From the NCBI GenBank assembly GCA_030615145.1, contig JAUWZT010000162.1, positions 1-8,320 on the forward strand: 8,320 bases of DNA, written 5' to 3'. The stretch comes from Promethearchaeota archaeon (lineage in GTDB: Archaea; Asgardarchaeota; Lokiarchaeia; Sigyniarchaeales; SOKP01). A model generated the notes under the pieces. That model ran no database searches. It was not told the DNA's origin and was given only the letters and a program-made list of their open reading frames with translations. Position numbers and translations under genes: made by a program. Shown piece by piece: positions 1 to 4,545 of this stretch (the first letter of the stretch is position 1; each line of letters begins with the position of its first letter).

Positions 1-17
1 AATGGAATTATTGTACG

Positions 18-26
18 CGGGTGTTC
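18..26 (+). repeat. Left inverted-repeat arm bracketing the first gene
   Basis: The 9-base block CGGGTGTTC is repeated in inverted orientation at 1664-1672. The similarity extends inward: TGATGTCA at 31-38 faces an inverted TGAAGTCA on the right side, and an outer GTA is also shared if one gap is allowed. A GC-rich 9-mer shared in such AT-rich sequence on both sides of a single gene is suggestive of mobile-element ends. No clean target-site duplication could be defined. Confidence 0.45.
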
Positions 27-132
27 ATTTTGATGTCATTAATTATAGCAAACAATAAATATTAATGGATAATCATTTATTTGTAAAATCTAAAACTTAA
101 TAATTTTTAGTATGAATATTATTTGATGAGAA

Positions 133-1605
133 ATGACAAAAAAACTAGAAAAACCTCTTTCCCTCAATAATGATTGTAAAGAGTTTTATGATTTGAATTA
201 TGAAAATAGATATAAAGTATTGAGAAATTGGACTCAAATTAAGTTTTTAGATTATAATTTAATTCAGGTTATAAGAACATTCCATATAAAGGATAATTTT
301 TCAAATCTCACAAATTCAAATATTTCTAATATTTTTTTAGCACTTCCTGAGCAGTATGACAATGAAACGGTTTTAACACACAATCTTCAGATATTTTTAG
401 ATGATGTTAAAATGGATATAATGGAAAGTGATAATAAGGTGTTAAAAAAACTGAATAATTGCAATAGAATAATTCAAACTAAGGAATATTTTGAGAAAAT
501 TGAAAAGTCTATAAGTGAATTAAATCGAATTTGCAAATCAGATTTGAATTGGTCTTTTAAAAGAATTTATAATAAATTCCAAAAACAAGAAATCTATTCA
601 AAATTTAAAAATACTTTAATAGATTACCTTCGATCAACTTATTCACCTTATTTAATATCAATAAATAAAAAACAGATAACTCACAAGCCAATATATAATA
701 CTTTAGAGGATGGTAATAATGAAGTAAATAAATATATAAAAACAATGCATAAAAAAATTAAAATCAAAAATCATATTTTAGCAGAGAAAATTGTAAGATT
801 AACTAAATCATTAAAAAAATTAATGGCTATACCACATCTGGAATTATTAGCCATCGATTTACCAAAAATTTTTTATAATTCATCTAAAAATATGAAATAT
901 TTCCCATATACAGAAAATCATTTCACGATAGTAATAAAGACGGAGGAACCTTATCCTAGTTTCACTGAATATCAAAATCCTTCCTGGATACGTAGTATAT
1001 TTTCTGGTGAATCTATATTCTATTTAATTTATTGTTATATATATGATACAAGTTCTACATATTTTGAAATAACTCCACCTGAAAATACTCGAATTGCATC
1101 AGTTAAAAGAGATAATAAAAGAGAACCTAAGTGTAATTTTATGATGGAGACTGAAGATAGTAAAATAAAAAACAAAAGTAAAGTAGAATTTGAACGTAAC
1201 TTTAATGAAAGATTAGTGATTCATATCCCAAGACAGTCAACACCTCCAGATTTTGGTTATATGTTTTCTGTTAGATTCCGTCCTTATAAAACGCTACAAC
1301 GGTGGATATTTATATCATTCATATTAAGTATTGTTTATGCTACATTATTAACATTTTTGCTTATATTTCTTTTTTTTATTGACTCTAATTCAAAAGAATT
1401 TCTACTTTGTTTAGATATGATCGAGTTGGCTAAATTTCAAGCTCCTTGGATATATGCCCTAATAATTGGAAATCAACTATGGTTACAAAAACCAAAATTT
1501 TTATGGAAAAAATCTACAGTTCTAGCGATTTCTATTATTATATATGGGATAATTATATTGATTTTAAGTGTTTGTAAATCTAGCATGATCTTACACTCCT
1601 TCTGA
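133..1605 (+). CDS. Unrecognised protein with C-terminal membrane segments
   Basis: I do not recognise this 490-residue protein. Residues 1-230 are rich in Lys, Asn and Ile and look helical, partly coiled-coil-like. Residues 235-385 look beta-rich and soluble, including YFEITPPENTR at 310-320 and IHIPRQSTPPDFG at 363-375. Hydrophobic segments follow at about 391-416, 434-449 and 461-481, the last ending near the C-terminus. There is no N-terminal signal peptide, so the soluble part is probably cytoplasmic unless topology is unusual. The order 'beta domain, FEV-like strand, then TM segments just before the end' is faintly like a family of actinobacterial membrane proteins with a YHFEVEAP-type motif, but this is from memory and weak. 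The ATG at 133 is chosen because the ATG at 126 is in another frame and stops after 14 codons. A weak TATA-like CTTAATAATT lies at 96-105. The gene is visibly more AT-rich than those at 3600-7500 and is flanked by inverted repeats, which suggests recent acquisition. Confidence 0.75.
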   Translation: MTKKLEKPLSLNNDCKEFYDLNYENRYKVLRNWTQIKFLDYNLIQVIRTFHIKDNFSNLTNSNISNIFLALPEQYDNETVLTHNLQIFLDDVKMDIMESDNKVLKKLNNCNRIIQTKEYFEKIEKSISELNRICKSDLNWSFKRIYNKFQKQEIYSKFKNTLIDYLRSTYSPYLISINKKQITHKPIYNTLEDGNNEVNKYIKTMHKKIKIKNHILAEKIVRLTKSLKKLMAIPHLELLAIDLPKIFYNSSKNMKYFPYTENHFTIVIKTEEPYPSFTEYQNPSWIRSIFSGESIFYLIYCYIYDTSSTYFEITPPENTRIASVKRDNKREPKCNFMMETEDSKIKNKSKVEFERNFNERLVIHIPRQSTPPDFGYMFSVRFRPYKTLQRWIFISFILSIVYATLLTFLLIFLFFIDSNSKEFLLCLDMIELAKFQAPWIYALIIGNQLWLQKPKFLWKKSTVLAISIIIYGIIILILSVCKSSMILHSF

Positions 1606-1663
1606 GATATAATTAGATCTAAATAATATTTCACGAAAGATAAAAGTTTCAATTGACTTCACA

Positions 1664-1672
1664 GAACACCCG
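1664..1672 (-). repeat. Right inverted-repeat arm bracketing the first gene
   Basis: GAACACCCG is the exact reverse complement of 18-26. Just inside it, TGACTTCA at 1654-1661 matches the inverse of the left TGATGTCA at seven of eight positions. The outer side forms an 11-base palindrome CCGTATTACGG at 1670-1680, which has no counterpart at the left end. Confidence 0.45.
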
Positions 1673-1822
1673 TATTACGGAAAGTGAGACAATAAAATGA
1701 TTAATAAATAAATAAAAAGATTACATTCCCTGGTTTATTAAAGGCTCAAAAAATCCACCTATTATCATAGAAATTTTAAACTCTCTTCGTTAATAAAACT
1801 TATACTTTCATTTGATATCTTG

Positions 1823-2052
1823 ATGAATATTAAGCCTCACACAAAGGAACAAGCTCGAGAGTTTCTAAAACAAGAAGCGTTGAAGGAAGTATCCGAAGTG
1901 GCTAACTTTACGCTATTTCACAGGCGAGTATTCTGCGTTGTTGCCAAATACGGTTTACAATTAGAAGCAAAAAAGGTAGGATTGAAATAGAAGAAGACGT
2001 TCCATTTCACAGTTTATTAGGCTCTGACTTCATTTTGCTCTTTATTAGCTGA
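1823..2052 (+). pseudogene. Small frameshifted ORF with an A6G slip site
   Basis: From ATG 1823 the frame reads MNIKPHTKEQAREFLKQEAL and continues in protein-like, amphipathic-helical fashion for 55 codons to a TAG at 1988-1990. At 1969-1975 there is a run AAAAAAG, read GCA AAA AAG. Moving back one base there gives GRIEIEEDVPFHSLLGSD and a further stretch to TGA at 2050-2052, for a 76-residue fused product. The post-shift peptide has balanced composition and codons unlike the AT-rich noise around it, which is why the two pieces are treated as one gene. It may be a decayed gene with a one-base change in the A run, a programmed -1 frameshift (A AAA AAG is the classic slippery heptamer), or two unrelated chance frames. 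No family is recognised. A hairpin terminator follows 6 bases after the stop, which supports this having been a transcribed gene. Confidence 0.45.
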
Positions 2053-2058
2053 GCTCAT

Positions 2059-2081
2059 AAGAGGGTTTATCACCTCTTTTT
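2059..2081 (+). terminator. Hairpin plus T-run terminator
   Basis: AAGAGG (2059-2064) pairs with CCTCTT (2073-2078) around an 8-base loop, and the T tract runs 2077-2081. An outer GAGC (2051-2054) could also pair with GCTC (2082-2085). It sits directly after the TGA at 2050-2052 of the frameshifted ORF, so it probably ended that transcript. In archaea the T-run alone may suffice. Confidence 0.55.
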
Positions 2082-2119
2082 GCTCAAAATTTAGCTCTTA
2101 GAATTATAATATATTCTAA

Positions 2120-2221
2120 TTAATACATCTCCTCCAGATATGGAGTTAATATAACAAGCATTGCAACTAAGATAACAACATAAATAATACAATAATATAC
2201 ATCTTTCATTACAATCCCCAT
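2120..2221 (-). CDS. Possible 33-residue single-pass membrane microprotein
   Basis: On the minus strand, ATG at 2221 opens 33 codons ending in TAA at 2122-2120. The peptide begins MGIVMKDVYY, has one hydrophobic span of about 20 residues (roughly 9-28, CIIYVVILVAMLVILTPY) and ends LEEMY. A charged start, a membrane span and an acidic tail are what a small membrane protein would show. No good Shine-Dalgarno site or well-placed TATA box is seen. A short hydrophobic frame can arise by chance in AT-rich DNA, so this is a candidate only. The internal ATG at residue 5 is an alternative start. Confidence 0.25.
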   Translation of the reverse strand: MGIVMKDVYYCIIYVVILVAMLVILTPYLEEMY

Positions 2222-2311
2222 GAACTTATTGATTGTTTACATTTTGATAGATCGATTTAATCACCAACTTAAATTAAGCATTACTCTAATATTTTAAATT
2301 TATTAGTTTCG

Positions 2312-2359
2312 CTTTTGTATATAATACTTTTCATCATCTTTTGTATATAATACTTTTCA
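2312..2359. repeat. Tandem duplication, 22-base identical units, 26-base period
   Basis: The block CTTTTGTATATAATACTTTTCA occurs at 2312-2333 and again, identical, at 2338-2359, with TCAT spacing. Each unit carries a TATA-like core (TATATAATA on the plus strand, TATTATATA on the minus strand). The minus-strand TATA-like cores are more than 100 bases from the small minus-strand frame at 2221, and no plus-strand gene starts within 40 bases, so a promoter role is not evident. Identity of the copies suggests a recent slippage or recombination event. Confidence 0.85.
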
Positions 2360-2387
2360 CAAGAATTAAAAGAAATCGTTCGACCAC

Positions 2388-2531
2388 TCATTTTTTCTTT
2401 AAATAATACATAATCCAGTATGATTGAAGGGAATCTATCGCAAACACAATCTTAAAACCCGACAGGAGAAAACCTAAGTTGAGCCCTCCACGCCCGCTAA
2501 ATAGACTACACGCTTTTAATCTTCGTTCCAT
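2388..2531 (-). pseudogene. DNA cytosine-5 methyltransferase N-terminal remnant
   Basis: On the minus strand, ATG 2531 opens 47 codons to a TGA at 2390-2388. Residues 8-26 read CSLFSGRGGLNLGFLLSGF and are followed by KIVFAIDS (27-34). This is the motif I / S-adenosylmethionine-binding loop of C5-cytosine methyltransferases (F-x-G-x-GG-h-x-h-G-h, then a strand ending in an acidic residue that contacts the cofactor). Intact members are usually over 300 residues and need the later PCQ catalytic motif and target-recognition region. None of that is visible on the minus strand between 2387 and 1606. The frame stays open upstream of the ATG, so the original start is uncertain. The stop falls in an A-rich run, and the tandem duplication begins about 30 bases further on, so a deletion there probably removed the rest. 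This looks like the leftover of a restriction-modification or orphan methyltransferase gene, non-functional as it stands. Confidence 0.65.
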
Positions 2532-2681
2532 TACTACCGGAGATAAGCTATGAGCGAGAGTTTTTAAAAGAAAATAATTTTACCCTTAAATTAGTTTTTT
2601 ATCAAATTAAGAAAAATAGCTAGCCTAAAGATCATCGCCACTGGTGTGTTTAGAGAAATCCTACAAGAGAGAATTCTAGAA

Positions 2682-2731
2682 TTTCACACCTTAAGGGGTA
2701 AATAAACTAGGATTAGGATAAAGGTGTGAAA
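2682..2731. promoter_or_regulatory. 11-bp perfect inverted repeat, operator or attenuator-like
   Basis: TTTCACACCTT (2682-2692) and AAGGTGTGAAA (2721-2731) are perfect reverse complements separated by 28 bases. The right arm ends two bases before the TATA-like box at 2734-2741, where the archaeal BRE/TFB contact lies, so a dimeric repressor bound here could block initiation at the gene starting at 2771. A third arm, GGTGTG at 2643-2648, could pair with the same CACACC, and TAGAATT/GAATTCTA blocks (2676-2682 and 2749-2756) add another alternative pairing. Confidence 0.5.
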
Positions 2732-2733
2732 GA

Positions 2734-2741
2734 TTTAAATA
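2734..2741 (+). promoter_or_regulatory. TATA-like box for the Bles03-family gene
   Basis: TTTAAATA lies 30-37 bases before the ATG at 2771 and would place the transcript start near 2760-2765, giving a very short leader. The purine-rich GTGAAAGA just upstream is a plausible BRE. A second ATG at 2761, in another frame, encodes only 10 codons. Confidence 0.4.
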
Positions 2742-2770
2742 GTACCGTGAATTCTAAACCATGAAAAAAA

Positions 2771-3214
2771 ATGAAAATATTAGAAATGTTTAATTTGAAA
2801 ATATTACCATCAGAAACTTATGATTGCTATTGGTTAAGTTGTAAAACTCATCCTTATTATGAAAATGAATATCCTAAAGATACTATTAATGGCGGTAAAT
2901 GGTTGATCTTTCGCTCTAAAGAGAAAATAGATAAACTATGGGAAATAATAAGACTTTTGACGATACTAGGATCTCTAGGGAATAGAGCTAAAGTATCAAC
3001 CGCTAAACCTAATCCTAATTCTTCTGATTCTAAAAGTTTTGTAATATGTGTTTACACTTATGATTCTAATGATAAAAAAGATGTTAAAAGGATTAGAAAA
3101 GAATTAAAAAACTTAGGGATTAAAGAAGTAATTAGGTATAAAACCAACAAATCTACTTTAGAAGGTAAATACGCCAATAAAGGCTTTAAAAATATCTCTA
3201 AATATAAGAGTTAA
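2771..3214 (+). CDS. Bles03-family protein (putative phosphothreonine lyase-like)
   Basis: This 147-residue protein matches, by remembered family pattern, the archaeal/bacterial 'putative phosphothreonine lyase domain' proteins related to eukaryotic Bles03, which have an eIF4E-like fold. Landmarks in order: YDCYWLSC with Trp21; GGKWLIFRSKEKIDKLW at 41-57, a strand-helix pair; LGNRAKVSTAKPNPN at 69-83, the most family-diagnostic stretch; the strand VICVYTYD at 91-98; a Lys/Arg-rich helix; then IRYKTNKSTLEGKY at 121-134. Length is normal, so the gene appears intact. The biochemical role of the family is not established; the lyase name is by similarity, and ligand or nucleotide binding is equally possible. 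The ATG at 2771 is chosen because the ATG at 2761 is out of frame. It is convergent with the small gene downstream, with 15 bases between the stops. Expression is probably controlled through the inverted repeat at 2682-2731. Confidence 0.8.
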   Translation: MKILEMFNLKILPSETYDCYWLSCKTHPYYENEYPKDTINGGKWLIFRSKEKIDKLWEIIRLLTILGSLGNRAKVSTAKPNPNSSDSKSFVICVYTYDSNDKKDVKRIRKELKNLGIKEVIRYKTNKSTLEGKYANKGFKNISKYKS

Positions 3215-3229
3215 AAAATAAGAAAAACA

Positions 3230-3532
3230 TTATTCACAATTTGAGAGACAAATTCCTGTATCCGCATTATTATTAGTATAGTCTTTAACTCGTGGTCTTT
3301 CAAAGACGGATGATTTTACGCCCAGCCTTTCTATGGAAATTACTGATTCTTTATATACCCAATGAATTTTTCCATCGTTTTCCATCAATATATAATTCTC
3401 ATCCCCTGCGTCAAAATTCTCTGACTCCTCTAACTCCTCTAACTTGTTTTTGTCGATTTCGCCGTAGCATACTTTTCTTATCCCATCACATTCGTATTCT
3501 ACCTTGATCGCGACTTTAGTATTTTCGTTCAT
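3230..3532 (-). CDS. Small acidic protein of unknown function
   Basis: The 100-residue product is not recognised. It has an N-terminal strand pattern (VAIKVEYEC, KVCYGEI), an acidic helix (KLEELEESE at 30-38), a second strand pair (ENYILMENDGKIHWVYKESVISIERL at 45-70, given here only as a region) and a charged, probably disordered tail ending CLSNCE. Cysteines are at 15, 22, 95 and 99. The fold looks like a small beta-sheet domain. The frame could extend five codons to a GTG at 3547, but the ATG at 3532 is preferred because the TATA box at 3552-3561 lies about 24 bases upstream, which would give a leaderless mRNA starting at or next to this ATG. It is divergent from the nucleotidyltransferase gene (104 bases between starts) and convergent with the Bles03-family gene. 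Confidence 0.65.
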   Translation of the reverse strand: MNENTKVAIKVEYECDGIRKVCYGEIDKNKLEELEESENFDAGDENYILMENDGKIHWVYKESVISIERLGVKSSVFERPRVKDYTNNNADTGICLSNCE

Positions 3533-3551
3533 GACTACTCGTAACACTAGA

Positions 3552-3561
3552 TTTATATAAA
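3552..3561 (-). promoter_or_regulatory. Archaeal TATA box, leaderless promoter
   Basis: TTTATATAAA is a near-ideal archaeal TATA element, read here on the minus strand. Its centre is about 24-25 bases upstream of the ATG at 3532, the normal TATA-to-start-site distance, so transcription should begin at or beside the start codon. No Shine-Dalgarno sequence is present. Confidence 0.65.
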
Positions 3562-3603
3562 GAACAAGAAATCTAAAAGTGAGATGATGTCAAAATTGTT
3601 AAA

Positions 3604-3613
3604 GTTAAAAAAG
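3604..3613 (+). promoter_or_regulatory. Weak TATA-like box before the nucleotidyltransferase gene
   Basis: GTTAAAAAAG is centred about 28 bases before the TTG start at 3637. It is a poor TATA match but in the right place for a nearly leaderless transcript in the divergent 104-base gap. Confidence 0.25.
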
Positions 3614-3636
3614 TAATCTAAACTAATATTCTCGTT

Positions 3637-4494
3637 TTGACTCAAAAATACTTAAGCGATCCCCTGATTAAAAACATCTTAGCCGATCTTGAATCTAGAT
3701 TTTCAAGGCACATTATCAGCGTGTTTGGGCTTGGAAGCTATTTCGACCAGAATCTGCCCCTTAACTGGGTAAAAAACGACGTGGATTTGGTAGTGATTGT
3801 GGACTCGTTAGAATTTATTCCAAAACAAGACTGGACCGAAGTGCGATACGAGAAAAAGCAGATAGAAGATAAGAAAATCTGGATAGGATATAATAGCTTA
3901 GAAGGACTTAAAAATCGGGAACAATTTCGGAAAGAATCGTTTGCAAACTACGAGTGGAGTTTACTCGACCTAAAACTTCTTGAGAATTCAGCTCTTCTTT
4001 ACGGTCAGAACATTCGCGACGAATTACCGGAAGTAGCTAACCTCCAATTTGATTACAGCGACATTCTTATCCGCAGCTTGTATCACCTCAACAAGAGTTT
4101 TAGGGAAGATGTGTCCTTTGAGACCATGAGGGAATTTACGAAAGGCGTGTTTAAGTTAGGATTTTACCTCTGCATATATTTTGACTCGAATTATCGCTTT
4201 ACATCCCTCTTCACAATTGCGGGAAAAGTAAAACAACTCGTTACAAGTGGGAAAATCGATAATGATATTAATTCTTACTTCGAGGAGTCCATAATTTATC
4301 GAATCACTTCCCAATTTAAAACAGAGTTTATGCTATTAAGAGATAACTTTGTTAAGTTCTTGTTTAATTTGTTGACAAGCGGGATTTTACACAAGAAAAT
4401 GGAACGACTAGCTCTTATTAAGTTTTTTAGAGAGAGCTTTGGAGGGCTTGGACATTTAGTCCGCTTCGTAAAAAAATTAGAAACTTTGGAATAA
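3637..4494 (+). CDS. Nucleotidyltransferase-fold protein with helical C-terminus
   Basis: The N-terminal part has the signature of the DNA polymerase beta / minimal nucleotidyltransferase superfamily: SVFGLGSYFDQ at 28-38 (the G-S turn, Gly33-Ser34) followed by NDVDLVVIV at 47-55, where Asp48 and Asp50 would bind the two metal ions. Residues 67-130 complete the domain, ending in LLENSALLYGQNI, like the 'gxxLYG' region of this superfamily. Residues 138-280 are mostly helical and could be a substrate- or partner-binding domain. The third catalytic carboxylate cannot be assigned with certainty. The substrate is unknown: antibiotic- or tRNA-modifying and protein-AMPylating members all share this fold. 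The start is TTG at 3637, because no ATG occurs before the catalytic motif and the frame closes at a TAA at 3619. It is better balanced in codons than the first gene. It is convergent with the TPR gene, leaving 34 bases between stops. Confidence 0.75.
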   Translation: MTQKYLSDPLIKNILADLESRFSRHIISVFGLGSYFDQNLPLNWVKNDVDLVVIVDSLEFIPKQDWTEVRYEKKQIEDKKIWIGYNSLEGLKNREQFRKESFANYEWSLLDLKLLENSALLYGQNIRDELPEVANLQFDYSDILIRSLYHLNKSFREDVSFETMREFTKGVFKLGFYLCIYFDSNYRFTSLFTIAGKVKQLVTSGKIDNDINSYFEESIIYRITSQFKTEFMLLRDNFVKFLFNLLTSGILHKKMERLALIKFFRESFGGLGHLVRFVKKLETLE

Positions 4495-4517
4495 AAACAA
4501 TGATTAAATGGGTATGA

Positions 4518-4545
4518 TAAAAAAGAAATTAAGTATCTTTTTTTA
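4518..4545. terminator. Bidirectional A/T-run hairpin between convergent genes
   Basis: TAAAAAAGA (4518-4526) can pair with TCTTTTTTTA (4536-4545) around a short loop, with one unpaired T. It serves as a T-run on the plus strand after the nucleotidyltransferase gene and, by its complement, as a T-run on the minus strand at the very end of the TPR gene, whose stop codon lies in the loop. Confidence 0.5.

Larger units (their letters stand above)
1606..2770. other. Gene-poor relic region between two intact genes
   Basis: This stretch of about 1.2 kb has no intact gene of ordinary length on either strand. It contains the right inverted-repeat arm, a frameshifted small reading frame with a terminator, a possible membrane microprotein, a tandem duplication, a cytosine-5 methyltransferase fragment and an operator-like inverted repeat, each listed separately. 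Stretches 1681-1822 and 2222-2311 hold nothing I can identify, apart from an open but unconvincing in-frame extension upstream of the ATG at 1823. The mix of fragments on both strands is typical of a site of repeated insertion and deletion. Confidence 0.6.

Noticed and set aside
126..170. ATG at 126 as start of the first gene
   Set aside because: It is in a different frame and reaches a stop after 14 codons.
2455..2560. tRNA or other structured RNA in the locally GC-rich stretch
   Set aside because: No tRNA T-arm or anticodon arm can be drawn, and the GC-rich part is explained by the methyltransferase motif I coding sequence on the minus strand.
2600..2660. Box C/D guide RNA on the minus strand (GCGATGATC)
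   Set aside because: The C box is imperfect and no properly spaced D and C'/D' boxes were found.
2761..2793. ATG at 2761 as start of the Bles03-family gene
   Set aside because: It is out of frame and ends after 10 codons. It could be a tiny upstream frame, but nothing supports this.
3292..3507. 71-codon plus-strand frame
   Set aside because: It lies entirely antisense to the small minus-strand gene, is rich in Phe, Pro, Leu and Arg without domain features, and has no promoter of its own.
3776..4100. HEPN toxin domain in the helical half of the nucleotidyltransferase
   Set aside because: The nearest match, RSLYH at 146-150, has only three residues between Arg and His and not the R-x4-6-H spacing.
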